Shown: positions 26,901 through 34,131 of the stretch, piece by piece | Layout: each line of letters opens with the position of its first letter | Numbering within the stretch: position 1 is the first letter of the stretch | Origin: an uncultured Planctomycetota bacterium | Lineage (GTDB): Bacteria > Planctomycetota > Planctomycetia > Pirellulales > Thermoguttaceae | Reading direction: 5' to 3' | DNA length: 40,417 bases | Assembly: GCA_902786505.1 (NCBI GenBank) | Contig: CADACS010000009.1 | Coordinates: 1 to 40,417 of the forward strand | The notes under the pieces: model-generated | Told to the model about the DNA's origin: nothing | The model's database searches: none | What the model saw: only the letters and a program-made list of their open reading frames with translations | Translations under genes and position numbers: made by a program

Positions 26901-28149
26901 TGCGCTCGCCCCCGCGCCCAAGCCCGAGGAAGCGCATTTCCGACTTCCCTTCGTCCATAATCGCGGACGGAGACGCGATAGCGCCTCTTACAGACCCGAC
27001 GCGCACGTCCGGCGTCGACGTCGTAAAAGTCAGCTGGGAACCGACGGAAGCCGGGAACGACGCGCACACGCGGTATTCGTTGACGCCGACCGTCTCGACG
27101 ACGAACGACAGAAAGAGTTTAAGCCGAACCTGACGCGGACGCAGCCGGGCCGCGCCCCGTTCTTCAGGGACCGACGCGCCGTCGGACGGCGAGGCGGCTG
27201 CGGCCAGATCGAGCGCCTTCGCGGCAAAGGGGACGGCCAAAGGAGCGCGGCCGAACGCCGTCTGTTCCGGCGCGGATTCGGCAGGCGCGGGCTCTTCCGC
27301 CGGCGTTTCCGGACTCGCGGCAGGCTCTTCGGCGGGCGTTTCCTGATTTTCTTGCTCGCTCGGGGCGGCCTCGACTTCAGCCGGCGTTTCCTGATTCTCC
27401 TGTTCGCTCGGGGCAGGTTCGACTTCGGCGGGCGTCTCCTGACTCGCCGGTTCGCTTTGCGCCGATTCGCTCGGGGCGGTCTCGGCTTCGACGGGCGTTT
27501 CCGGACTCGCCGGTTCGCTTTGCGCCGGTTCGTTCGCGGCGGGCTCGCCGGGATCCGCCGTCTTTTCCGCGTCAGAGTCCGCGTTTTGGGGCTTCGGCGA
27601 CGTCGTCTGGATAATCGCGACGTAATCGCCCGTCTCCGGATCGACGTCGAGCGCGGCGAAATCGGCGCCTTCGAAATCGAACCCTCCCGCCGACGCGGCG
27701 CGCGTTCCTTCATGCTCCGCGTCCGGAATATAGACGCCTTCCCGTAAACCGAGCGGCACGCGCACCAAGCCTTCGGAGACGTTCGCCAGAATTTCAATCG
27801 TCAGGCGGACGACCCCGTCTTTTTCTTCGCCGTACGCGTCGATATTTTGGATCGAATACGGCGACACGGCCGCCTCTTGGCGCCGCGCGTCGATCGACCG
27901 TTCGACGTCTTCCAGAGACCAGTTCGGGAGCGGAACGCGCCAGGAGCCTTTTTCGTCCAGAAGCCAGAAAGTCGGCTTCTGATTCGGCGCGAGCGTTTCA
28001 GAAGAGGACTTGATTCCCTCTCCGTTTTGCGCGAAAAGAACGCCGATTCCAAACGTAGGAACAACGGCAAGAGCGCACAAAAGCCAAACCGCCAGCTTCA
28101 CGTCGGAAGGCGCGCCGGTTAAGCCGGATTGTCGATAATGCTTGTTCAC
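23992..28149 (-). CDS. Large exported membrane-anchored protein (1385 aa) paired with the giant protein, function unknown
   Basis: It starts with a GTG at 28149 (GAGG about 7 nt upstream) and has an N-terminal hydrophobic signal (VKLAVWLLCALAVVPTFGIG, about residues 18-37). Its plan matches each half of the downstream giant protein. There is a short Trp/Pro-rich module (KPTFWLLDE, then VPLPNWSLEDVERSIDARR, about 58-92), a Pro/Glu repeat linker (about 195-310) and long beta-rich domains. A segment with RAIYRVTTSAPTLYVDLPAG lies near 1070-1090. The end has two or three membrane helices (about 1275-1350: PLLFLTGSGLALIVGLGLFYF, VALFILSLIALAVSAF) and a basic/acidic tail. The bulk is therefore outside the cytoplasm. 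The stop overlaps the first possible start of the next gene. No enzyme motif is visible; a structural, adhesive or secretion-related role is only a guess. Confidence 0.85.
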   Translation of the reverse strand: MNKHYRQSGLTGAPSDVKLAVWLLCALAVVPTFGIGVLFAQNGEGIKSSSETLAPNQKPTFWLLDEKGSWRVPLPNWSLEDVERSIDARRQEAAVSPYSIQNIDAYGEEKDGVVRLTIEILANVSEGLVRVPLGLREGVYIPDAEHEGTRAASAGGFDFEGADFAALDVDPETGDYVAIIQTTSPKPQNADSDAEKTADPGEPAANEPAQSEPASPETPVEAETAPSESAQSEPASQETPAEVEPAPSEQENQETPAEVEAAPSEQENQETPAEEPAASPETPAEEPAPAESAPEQTAFGRAPLAVPFAAKALDLAAAASPSDGASVPEERGAARLRPRQVRLKLFLSFVVETVGVNEYRVCASFPASVGSQLTFTTSTPDVRVGSVRGAIASPSAIMDEGKSEMRFLGLGRGGERTEITWQRLLSSSSSERTVCQVEGAEVNAVLSAVDVKYDATVPTRVYGGESDVFYIRLPEGAEYAVNSLRAVNSSGASFALAAEPEVKTEREICDEETLAAGAESNPAASEQNARSERRYLRITLEQPTSFVAFSLQASAASNRDADSRADASKRMTFKIDGFSVCEYRRSESGGALVDAQKQTGKIVVSTPGDSEDLRFDVTPGFGASVGSDGVSSEQGDVFSFFAQPFTLTAQEYKRQEITNVKPEYRLTVENNETKLRARFKFSVYGKKATEFYVRLYDWKFTEQHGELLDLGRIDSDPETGVTVLPLKAPADGEVLIDLELVNDAELGSEKELRLFTLPTPEADRIEAAALVVVPSSNVEVDPDEANCVELSASSPRNLSIEMPAPSVAQPALYFRTNQATKTPDKEIAPAVFAARVKKRDRELNATTELRAELSEKGEIKVTQKFNFNVKYEDLAGITLVVPPALASANGSKSATNFKYTVNGDAVPLYAVRDELDDLTGETLRRIPFNPHQIGAVEVAVQYVVQKGDFDLGAASTKYVDLFFLRALEKEVSSSDLVFAAPIRVTTEHNYPDAASANAAPVADGKRGSWIYVKTETSEDGATKSLRFHADAPQTSARVECSIQNGDNIDAAVVERAWIQSWFSNAERVDRAIYRVTTSAPTLYVDLPAGARGDRVAVTLDKTQIKGVGDATRGYFDSARRRLILPVSEELRKREFLLDISYVISNGEGGNQTGGSSDVRVRANGRSRVSFPLIYAEARNIEKPDETVKKEAWIRRAYWQAITPADRHIVLSPDNWTPEYVVRRDGRGPYFRRAESTSSEELSDWMGVPRRSLGEQKVNTYLFSSYAPPRESEFYMFERPLLFLTGSGLALIVGLGLFYFPSFRSPVALFILSLIALAVSAFNPTGALLFLQTTVVGIALTALSVAASLLIKRKPKLRGEVASLMTGPDDAKKRDHELQRGQGEGA
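27280..27560 (-). repeat. About 48-bp coding repeats encoding a Pro/Glu linker
   Basis: Units of about 48 bp encode 16-residue repeats of the type SEQENQETPAEVEAAP, varying to SESAQSEPASQETPAE. At least four copies can be seen. They form an acidic, Pro-rich spacer inside the 1385-aa protein and may vary in number between strains. Confidence 0.75.
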
Positions 28150-28264
28150 GTTGAACCTCGTTTTGCGGCGTTTGCGCCGGTACGGCGTCTCGTTCGGGTC
28201 GCGCGGTATTATTCACGGATAAATACCTAATTTCGAGACCCTGTCCAAATTACTTCATTTATCT

Positions 28265-28292
28265 ATTTTATCATTCGGGAGCCAAAAAGCAA
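28265..28292 (-). promoter_or_regulatory. Promoter of the giant-protein operon
   Basis: On the minus strand there is a -35 TTGCTT (28292-28287), a 16-nt spacer and a -10 TAAAAT (28270-28265) preceded by TGA, which forms an extended -10. Predicted leader of about 108 nt to the GTG at 28149. Confidence 0.6.
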
Positions 28293-28420
28293 GAAAAATC
28301 GATTCTCAAAAGCGAAAATTCACCCCCTGCTCTATCCAATAGAACGAATATCGCAAGTAAGGGGACATTTCCGCGATATAACGCTTTTAAGAGTTGTAAC
28401 AGAAGAATGCAATATAGAGG

Positions 28421-28467
28421 AAAAACGCGGCCCGCGCCGGGGAGAAAAACCCCCGCGCGGGCCGCGT
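28421..28467 (-). terminator. Strong intrinsic terminator of the FHA gene
   Basis: On the minus strand CGCGGCCCGCG...CCCC and its complement form a stem of about 16 bp with a T-rich loop, followed by TTTTT. It starts about 37 nt after the FHA gene stop. Confidence 0.9.
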
Positions 28468-28503
28468 TGGAAAACAGAGACGCGCCTGCGCGGCGCGCGC
28501 GGC

Positions 28504-29304
28504 TCAGCGGCCGCCCTTGAAGAAGTTTTTAAGGAGCTGCGCGGCGGCGTCGCTCGAACTCGGGCCCGACGCTTTCTGCGGTTCCTTAGCGGTTTCTTCC
28601 TTTTCTTCTTCTTTCGGCGTATAGGGGAGATCAAGATCTTCGAACGCCGTCATGGAGACGGTCTGCGCGTTCGAGGATTCGTCGTCGTCGTCGTCGAGGA
28701 GCCAGTCGGCAAGCTCGCTACTCGGATCGTCGGAATCGGAGACGGCCGCGGCGGCGTTGATCGGGGCGACGGTAAACGGAGACGGACCGGCGTCGGCGGC
28801 GGGCGCGGGCGCGGGGGCCGGAGCGGGCGCTTTGGCCGCTTCCTGAACGGGCTGAGCCGGGGCGGGCTGCGCGGGCGCGGGGGCGGGAGTCGGCTGAGAA
28901 GCCGCCTGAGCCTGCTTCGCCGTCGCGACGTTAATCGCGTTCTGCTCGACGGTGCGAGCGACCACGTCGGAAATCGAATCGACCTTCGGCTTCGTTGCGC
29001 CTTTGAGCGCTACGGACAGCGCGATTTCAAATTCCAGCGGCCCAATAACGATGTGATCGCCGTTCTTGAGTTCGCGCTCGCCGACGATACGCTCGCCGTT
29101 GACGTAGACGCCGTTCTTGCTTCCAAGATCGCGAACGGCGACGTACGCGTCTTCCGAAAGAATCGTGCAGTGATAGCGGCTGATGAGCTCGCTGCGCGGC
29201 TTCAGATGGCAATCCTCCGCGCGCCCGATCATGAACTGAGGGATAGTGATCGGAATCGTTTGCCCCGAACGCGAACCGCCAACAACCTTTAACTCTACTT
29301 TCAT
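28504..29304 (-). CDS. FHA-domain protein
   Basis: A cytoplasmic phosphothreonine-reading adaptor. The FHA domain fills residues 1-100 with all its signature positions: G27-R28 (FMIGRAEDC), S42/R43/H45 (ISRYHC), DLGSKNG (59-65) and VNG (68-70), then LKNGDHIVIG. It is followed by an Ala/Pro/Gln linker (about 130-190). Next come an acidic patch (LADWLLDDDDDESS, about 205-218), a short hydrophobic motif (SMTAFEDLDLPY) and the end SSDAAAQLLKNFFKGGR, which looks like a conserved docking helix. Length 266 aa. AGGA lies about 8 nt before the ATG. The binding partner is unknown; Hanks-type kinases, one of which lies at the left end of this window, normally supply the phosphothreonine. The gene sits just upstream of the giant-protein operon but has its own terminator. 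Confidence 0.93.
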   Translation of the reverse strand: MKVELKVVGGSRSGQTIPITIPQFMIGRAEDCHLKPRSELISRYHCTILSEDAYVAVRDLGSKNGVYVNGERIVGERELKNGDHIVIGPLEFEIALSVALKGATKPKVDSISDVVARTVEQNAINVATAKQAQAASQPTPAPAPAQPAPAQPVQEAAKAPAPAPAPAPAADAGPSPFTVAPINAAAAVSDSDDPSSELADWLLDDDDDESSNAQTVSMTAFEDLDLPYTPKEEEKEETAKEPQKASGPSSSDAAAQLLKNFFKGGR

Positions 29305-29586
29305 TTTGATTTCCTAATAAAATTGGGACTCTGTAAACGCCTCAGTCGGACGTTTCCGTCGCCGCCGGCTCCTCAAAAAAGCGGACAAGACGCCCAGGCA
29401 GGACGAGGAGGAACCTTCGGACGCGCAAATCAGACGGGACCGAACGACACGATTTGCCGCCGAGGATAAGCGCGGCGCCCCGCCGACAGACGCCGCGTTC
29501 GCGCCGGTCAAAAAGCGCGACGTTCCGGAAGCATGAGAGTACGTCTGCCGGGAAGTCGACGTCGTTGAAACGTCCCCGTCCAATTC

Positions 29587-29615
29587 ATTGTAAAGTAAAA
29601 AACTCTTTTTTCCAA
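29587..29615 (-). promoter_or_regulatory. Candidate promoter for the FHA gene
   Basis: On the minus strand there is a -35 TTGGAA (29615-29610), a 17-nt spacer and a -10 TACAAT (29592-29587), with T/A-rich DNA upstream that resembles an UP element. Leader of about 275 nt. Confidence 0.5.
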
Positions 29616-29855
29616 ATCCTTTTCCCACTTTTTTCATACTTTTTTTAAAAAAACTGTCTCTTTTTAAAACAAACGCCCTTTACGAGGCTATTGTCTCATA
29701 GAGCGCGAAGTCGAAATGCGTCGTTTTGATACAAATCAAGCCTGTTTGGGGCGCGGTTCCGAAAACGGTTCAACGTAACGGCAGGGTAAAAAGTTCGACA
29801 AGAACCGATCCTGCAGACCGGCGGGAAGAAAAATTTTGAAATTTAACCGATTTTG

Positions 29856-29895
29856 CCAGAAAAAGTTTGCATTCGCGACCGTTTTCTGGTAGAAA
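29856..29895 (+). promoter_or_regulatory. Candidate promoter with overlapping inverted repeat, epimerase-family gene
   Basis: -35 TTGCAT (29867-29872), a 17-nt spacer and an extended -10 TGG-TAGAAA (-10 at 29890-29895). A perfect inverted repeat CCAGAAAA (29856-29863) / TTTTCTGG (29882-29889) brackets the -35 and ends right at the -10. This placement suits a repressor. Confidence 0.45.
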
Positions 29896-30032
29896 CAATA
29901 TATAGAACTCGATTTGAGTTTTTGCAAACGAGCGCAACCCCGGCGGCGTTTGCCGGCTCCTCCGGAGCTTTTGGCGGCGCTTATGGGTAAGCTTTTTATT
30001 TTTCAGTATTTACTCAGGAGGCTTGAGCTATT

Positions 30033-31031
30033 ATGGCTAGACGACCCATCACGATCATTACCGGCCAATTCGGCGACGTTAAGTCCGAAGAACTGTTCCA
30101 GAAGACGTCCGAGATCGGTTACGACGGACTCGAACTCGCTTGCGGCACCGATCATTTCGACGTTCAGAAGTGCTTGAAGGAAGACGGCTACTGCGAAGCG
30201 AAAAAAGCGCAGCTTGAAAAGTACGGCTTGAAGTGCTGGGCTGTCAGCAACCACTGCGTCGGCCAAGGCGTGCTTGACCAGATCGATCAGCGCAACCTCG
30301 ACGTCATTCCGGAATACCTCCGCAGCGACGACAAAGAGCAGGTCGCGAAGAACTGCGCCGAAGAAATGAAAGACACCGCGCGCGCCGCCAAGAAATTCGG
30401 CGCCGAGATCGTTACCGGCTTCACCGGCTCTTCCATTTGGCCCTACATCTACAGCTTCCCGCCCGTCCCCCAGAAGTGGATCGACGACGGCTTCAAACTC
30501 CTCAAAGAACGCTGGACCCCGATCCTCGACGTCTATCAGGAACTCGGAATTAAATTCGCGCTCGAAGTCCACCCGACGGAAATCGCGTTCGATATCCACT
30601 CCGCGCAGCTCGCGCTCGAAGCGCTCGACTTCCATCCGGCGTTCGGGTTCAACTTCGACCCGTCTCACCTCATTTGGCAAATGGTCGACCCGGTCAAGTT
30701 CATCCGCCGCTTCCCCGACCGCATTTTCCACGTCCACATGAAAGACGCCGCGCTCCAGCTCGACGGCGAAAACGGCATTCTCGGCTCCCACCTGCCGTTC
30801 GGCGATTACCGCCGCGGATGGGAATTCCGCTCCGTCGGACGCGGAAACGTCAATTTCGAGGAGATCATTCGCGCGCTCAACGATATCAACTACGCCGGTC
30901 CGCTCTCCGTCGAATGGGAAGATCAGCGTATGGACCGCTGGTTCGGCGCCAAGGAATCGTTCGAATACGTCAAGAAGGTCGCGTTCCCGAAGAACGAGGA
31001 CGTCGTTTTCGACGCGCAATTCGCGAAATAA
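30033..31031 (+). CDS. Sugar phosphate isomerase/epimerase-family protein (TIM barrel)
   Basis: A 332-aa protein of the xylose isomerase-like/AP endonuclease 2 TIM-barrel superfamily, which includes epimerases, inosose dehydratases and related metal-dependent sugar enzymes. Likely metal ligands are E178 (FALEVHP), D209 (FNFDPSHL), H235 (IFHVHMKD) and E294 (SVEWED). The strand-one motif ITIITGQFGD and the GYDGLELACG segment fit the barrel start. There is no signal peptide, so it is cytoplasmic. The full-length carbohydrate-site segment WEFRSVGRGNVNFEEI near 263-278 is typical of gut bacterial homologues. Codon use is more strongly biased to C-ending codons than in nearby genes, hinting at high expression. 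AGGAGG lies 11 nt before the ATG. The exact substrate cannot be told. Confidence 0.9.
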   Translation: MARRPITIITGQFGDVKSEELFQKTSEIGYDGLELACGTDHFDVQKCLKEDGYCEAKKAQLEKYGLKCWAVSNHCVGQGVLDQIDQRNLDVIPEYLRSDDKEQVAKNCAEEMKDTARAAKKFGAEIVTGFTGSSIWPYIYSFPPVPQKWIDDGFKLLKERWTPILDVYQELGIKFALEVHPTEIAFDIHSAQLALEALDFHPAFGFNFDPSHLIWQMVDPVKFIRRFPDRIFHVHMKDAALQLDGENGILGSHLPFGDYRRGWEFRSVGRGNVNFEEIIRALNDINYAGPLSVEWEDQRMDRWFGAKESFEYVKKVAFPKNEDVVFDAQFAK

Positions 31032-31143
31032 GGCGAGTTAAGCTAGGAGTTCGGCGGCGGTCCCTTCGAAAGGCGCCCGCCGCCGGGCTTGGGAGCCGTT
31101 TTCGATCGACACGGCGCGCTCCGGCGCGTCGTGCGTTTTCCTT

Positions 31144-31177
31144 TTGAGCTTTCGCCGAAATCGGCGTTTAGGCTCAA
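31144..31177 (+). terminator. Two-tier hairpin downstream of the epimerase-family gene
   Basis: Outer stem TTGAGC/GCTCAA and inner stem CGCCG/CGGCG with small symmetric internal loops, about 110 nt after the stop. No T-run follows, so termination is plausible but not certain. Confidence 0.45.
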
Positions 31178-31332
31178 ATATAACGCATGGGTAAAGGCGG
31201 GGGCGCGCGTCGAAGAACGTTCTCTACGCCCCTTCCCGCCTCAGTAAAATAAAAACTTGCGCCGCGTTTCGTCCCAAGCGGGAACGCCGCGCCGGCGTTG
31301 AGTTCGATAGCGAGTTCACACCGCTAAGACGG

Positions 31333-31362
31333 TTGTCGTCTCGCGTCCGTTCGTTTTATATC
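31333..31362 (+). promoter_or_regulatory. Weak candidate promoter for the DUF1559 gene
   Basis: -35 TTGTCG (31333-31338), an 18-nt spacer and -10 TATATC (31357-31362), 100-130 nt before the ATG. Confidence 0.3.
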
Positions 31363-31461
31363 ATGCGCGGCGTTCGTCGCGCGCCTTAGCCGCGCGGGCC
31401 GGAGTCTTTCGGCCCTTTGCGCGTATCGACTGTAATTGTTTGTTTTATCGAGGAGACACGT

Positions 31462-32595
31462 ATGAAAACTACCCATTCGCGACGCGGCTTTACACTCGTT
31501 GAGCTTCTCGTCGTCATCGCCATTATCGGCATCCTGATCGGCCTGCTGCTTCCCGCGGTCCAAGCGGCGCGCGAGGCTGCCCGGCGTATGCAGTGCACGA
31601 ACAACCTGAAGCAGATGGGTCTTGCGATCCAGAATTATCACGACACGCACAACTGTCTGCCCGGCTATGGGTTCGGCGGCGTCGGGCCTTACGACTACAC
31701 GCCGTACATCGGCATGCTGCCGTTCTATGAACAGAACGCGCGTTTTGAAATGCTCGCGGCCGGCGACAGCCGCGGCGTCTGGGAAATCGAACCTTTCGAC
31801 GACAGTCCCGCGTTCGAGCGCACGATTCCGACGATTATCTGCCCCTCCGACGCGTTTGCAGCAAAAGGCTTTACGGAGTCGGGTTACGCGGCGCCCTTTA
31901 CGACCTGCAGCTACCGTTTCAGCCATGCGGACGCCATTAACGGCCGCGGCTGGTGGAACGACTGCCGCAGCTCCAATGCGAACTGCCCTCACAACTCGCG
32001 CTCCGTCTTCACGATGAAAAACGTTGACCGCGGAACGGGAACCGGCTGGTGCCCGCCGCTCGCCGCCGTTATCGACGGAACGAGCAACACGCTCTTCATG
32101 TCCGAACGCTGCACGAGCCCGCGAGGACGCTATACGAGCGACTCCGACCAAAGAGTCAAATCCGGCTGGGCCAAAGCCGGCATGTGGAACGGCAATCCGA
32201 AATCGTCCTGCATGACGCTCGTCGGCAACAACGGCAACTATGTCGCTTCCGCGACGACTTACGCCGGGTCCGGATCCCTGTACGGCATGTACTATCCGAA
32301 CTTCACGGTCTTCCATACGATTATGCCGCCTAACGGCCCGTCCTGCGGCGACGACTGGGGCGACACGCTCGTCTCTTCGGCGACAAGCTATCACAGCGGC
32401 GGCGTCAACGCGGTTATGGGCGACGGATCCGTTCGGTTCGTAAGCGATACGATCGACTGCGGCGATCTCTCGTACCCCTGCCCGCTCAATCCGGCAGGCC
32501 ACGTCAGCAACCGTCCGGTCGGCGGCCCCAGCCCGTTCGGCGTCTGGGGAGCTTTGGGCACGATCAACGGCGGCGAAACGACGGCCTCGATCTGA
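31462..32595 (+). CDS. DUF1559-family protein with type II/IV pseudopilin N-terminus
   Basis: A member of the expanded planctomycete family that joins a prepilin-like leader to a DUF1559 domain. Residues 9-31 carry the class III signal and helix ([15 protein letters not shown] then [19 protein letters not shown]), cut by a prepilin peptidase before F10. The family's [21 protein letters not shown] follows, shown here by its core [13 protein letters not shown]. The end has the diagnostic [18 protein letters not shown] (about 310-330). Many Cys residues in the middle may form disulfides. At 377 aa it is typical in length. AGGAG 7 nt upstream supports the ATG at 31462 over an in-frame ATG at 31417. 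It is exported and membrane-tethered; the family's actual role is unknown. A terminator directly follows. Confidence 0.95.
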   Translation: MKTTHSRRGFTLVELLVVIAIIGILIGLLLPAVQAAREAARRMQCTNNLKQMGLAIQNYHDTHNCLPGYGFGGVGPYDYTPYIGMLPFYEQNARFEMLAAGDSRGVWEIEPFDDSPAFERTIPTIICPSDAFAAKGFTESGYAAPFTTCSYRFSHADAINGRGWWNDCRSSNANCPHNSRSVFTMKNVDRGTGTGWCPPLAAVIDGTSNTLFMSERCTSPRGRYTSDSDQRVKSGWAKAGMWNGNPKSSCMTLVGNNGNYVASATTYAGSGSLYGMYYPNFTVFHTIMPPNGPSCGDDWGDTLVSSATSYHSGGVNAVMGDGSVRFVSDTIDCGDLSYPCPLNPAGHVSNRPVGGPSPFGVWGALGTINGGETTASI

Positions 32596-32646
32596 TCCCA
32601 AAACGCGCCTTGTCTATCTACGTCCAACGTTAGTTAGCGCATAAGT

Positions 32647-32685
32647 CCGCGTCGTAACTGTCACAAGCTGCGGCGCGGTTTTTTT
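32647..32685 (+). terminator. Intrinsic terminator after the DUF1559 gene
   Basis: Stem CCGCGTCG (32647-32654) / CGGCGCGG (32671-32678) with one G-U pair, followed by seven T residues. The next gene's ATG is only 12 nt beyond. Confidence 0.85.
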
Positions 32686-32696
32686 AGCGCTTAGCG

Positions 32697-33212
32697 ATGA
32701 AAGCGGTAAAAATGAAACTTGTCCGTATAACTCTCCGCGTATTTCTCCTTTTCGTGTGCGCCGTCCTCGTATCGGGCTGTCAAGAGAAGACCAAGTCGCG
32801 AAACGGCCTGGTCGACGGCGAAGGAACCGTAACCTACCAAGGTCAGCCGGTCGTCGACGCCGTAATTGAACTGCGGCCCGTCGACGAAACGATCGCCAAC
32901 AGCGTCGCCTCGGGACGGACCGACGAAGCCGGAAAGTTTATTCTAACGACCGTTCGGCCGTGCGACGGCGCGTATCCGGGCAAATACAAGGTTACCGTCG
33001 CCAAACAGACGGAATACGTCGACGGAATTCCACGGGACGAATACGTCGCGGAGAAAAAGCGCGACGGAAAGGGAGAAGTCAAATTCGAAAAGAGCAAGAT
33101 TTCTACGGAGAACCTGCTCCCCGACAAATACGCCGACGTCGAGACCACGCCTCTGGAAGTTGAAATTTCAACCAAAGGAAATAAAAATATCGAGATTGTT
33201 CTCGAAGACTGA
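32697..33212 (+). CDS. Lipoprotein with transthyretin/carboxypeptidase-regulatory-like domain
   Basis: A 171-aa predicted lipoprotein. The signal peptide ends in the lipobox LVSGC, with lipidated Cys at residue 28. After a short linker comes one beta-sandwich domain of the kind common in planctomycete lipoproteins: GEGTVTYQGQPVVDAVIELRP, then TDEAGKFILTT and PGKYKVTV. The remainder is Lys/Glu-rich and ends with a strand (NKNIEIVLED), as such domains do. Such proteins often follow DUF1559 genes in planctomycetes. The start is unsure: ATG 32697 or ATG 32712, neither with a clear ribosome binding site. It lies immediately behind a terminator, so it depends either on read-through or on an unseen promoter. 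Confidence 0.85.
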   Translation: MKAVKMKLVRITLRVFLLFVCAVLVSGCQEKTKSRNGLVDGEGTVTYQGQPVVDAVIELRPVDETIANSVASGRTDEAGKFILTTVRPCDGAYPGKYKVTVAKQTEYVDGIPRDEYVAEKKRDGKGEVKFEKSKISTENLLPDKYADVETTPLEVEISTKGNKNIEIVLED

Positions 33213-33303
33213 AATCAACGTCTAAACTCACGCGGGACTTCCGCGCGGAAAAATTTTACTTATCAGTCTGTATTTTCGCCCTTTAACGAAGGAAACGACC
33301 CCT

Positions 33304-33651
33304 ATGATCGGCTTACTCTTTGCCTGCGCCTTTTGGGCGTGCATACTTGTCGCCGTTATTAAGATGTTCACCGACGACGACGTTATGTTCTCCACCGTGT
33401 TTATCACAAGTCTAATCGCGGCGTATGTCGGCGGCCTGCTCTCGCTCTTCGCGACCCGGCCGATGGAGAACGCTACGCTCATTTTCGCGACGAAAATTTT
33501 TATTACGCTCCTGACGACCGCCGTCGTCGTGCAGCTCGTCTGCTCGACCGACGTTAAAACGGTTGTAAAAATCACGCTGACCTTTACGGCAATTCAAGTC
33601 GCCGTCGTGCTGGCGGCCTCGTACTTTCTGGCAGGCGAAGCGCCCGCGTAA
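33304..33651 (+). CDS. Small four-helix membrane protein, paralogue of the next gene
   Basis: A 115-aa hydrophobic protein of unknown function with about four membrane helices (roughly residues 1-20, 28-50, 58-80 and 88-110). A conserved core can be aligned by eye to the next gene: MIG...CAFW.CILV, then DDV.FS.V, ATRPMENA and CSTDVKTVVKI.LTF. AAGGA lies about 10 nt before the ATG. It has no enzyme motif. It and its neighbour must have arisen by tandem duplication. Confidence 0.8.
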   Translation: MIGLLFACAFWACILVAVIKMFTDDDVMFSTVFITSLIAAYVGGLLSLFATRPMENATLIFATKIFITLLTTAVVVQLVCSTDVKTVVKITLTFTAIQVAVVLAASYFLAGEAPA

Positions 33652-33725
33652 GAAACGCGCACCTCACAACGGCGTCCGCGCGGCGTTTTTAACCGCCTTT
33701 CCTCCTTCGCAAAGGAAACTCCGCC

Positions 33726-34085
33726 ATGATCGGGACAATAGTAGTCTGCGCCTTTTGGTCGTGCATACTCGTTATTATTATTCAGGCGTATACGCACGAC
33801 GACGTCGAGTTTTCCGAGGTCTACGGCGTCAGTCTAACGGCCTACGTTATCGCCGGTTTTATCGCGTTCGTTGCGACCGCGCCAATGGAGAACGCCGCGC
33901 TCATCGTCGCAACGTACGCCGTAATCTCTTTAATAACGACCGCCGTCGCGGCCCATATCATATACCCGACCGACCTTAAAACGATCGTTAAGATCGCGTT
34001 AACCTTTGCGGCGGTTCAAATTGTCGTCGCCCTGGCGGTCGGTCTGGCCCTCTACGTCTTTTTCCCAAAAGCAATAAGCATGTAA
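33726..34085 (+). CDS. Small four-helix membrane protein, tandem paralogue
   Basis: A 119-aa paralogue of the gene before it, sharing MIG..V.CAFW.CIL, HDDVEFSEV, ATAPMENAALIVAT and YPTDLKTIVKIALTFAAVQ. Four predicted membrane helices; function unknown. An AAAGGAAA ribosome site precedes it. It lies 74 bp after its paralogue and 46 bp before the PrsW-like gene, so all three may be one transcript. Confidence 0.82.
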   Translation: MIGTIVVCAFWSCILVIIIQAYTHDDVEFSEVYGVSLTAYVIAGFIAFVATAPMENAALIVATYAVISLITTAVAAHIIYPTDLKTIVKIALTFAAVQIVVALAVGLALYVFFPKAISM

Positions 34086-34131
34086 CGTCGGCCGGACGCC
34101 CCGATTCGACGGTCAAGCCCCCCGTAACGAT

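Larger units (their letters stand above)
28150..28503. other. 354-bp gap between the FHA gene and the giant-protein operon
   Basis: It holds the FHA gene's terminator (28421-28467) and the promoter of the giant-protein operon (28265-28292), so the two units are transcribed separately. No other gene is visible. Confidence 0.65.
29305..30032. other. 728-bp divergent intergenic region between FHA and epimerase-family genes
   Basis: It contains a leftward promoter (29587-29615) with a leader of about 275 nt to the FHA gene, a very AT-rich centre (29590-29680) and a rightward promoter (29867-29895) overlapped by an inverted repeat. GC-rich short hairpins (GCTCC/GGAGC followed by TTTT, about 29955-29975) lie in the leader of the rightward gene. 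I see no tRNA or supported gene. Confidence 0.55.
31032..31461. other. 430-bp region between the epimerase-family and DUF1559 genes
   Basis: It contains two hairpins: 31144-31177, and 31196-31240 (GGCGGG-GGCG pairing with CGCC and CCCGCC around a long loop, followed by an A/T-rich tract). A weak promoter precedes the DUF1559 gene at 31333-31362. No gene is seen. Confidence 0.5.

Noticed and set aside
26038..27747. A 569-codon plus-strand frame within the 1385-aa gene
   Set aside because: Arg-rich shadow of the minus-strand gene, without a start signal.
29314..29637. A 107-codon minus-strand frame just upstream of the FHA gene
   Set aside because: Lies in the FHA leader downstream of its promoter, is Ser/Arg-rich low complexity, and has no convincing family features.
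30003..31019. A 338-codon frame opposite the epimerase-family gene
   Set aside because: Shadow; the plus frame has conserved metal ligands and a ribosome site.
31324..32601. A 425-codon frame opposite the DUF1559 gene
   Set aside because: Shadow; the plus frame has the diagnostic pseudopilin and DUF1559 motifs.
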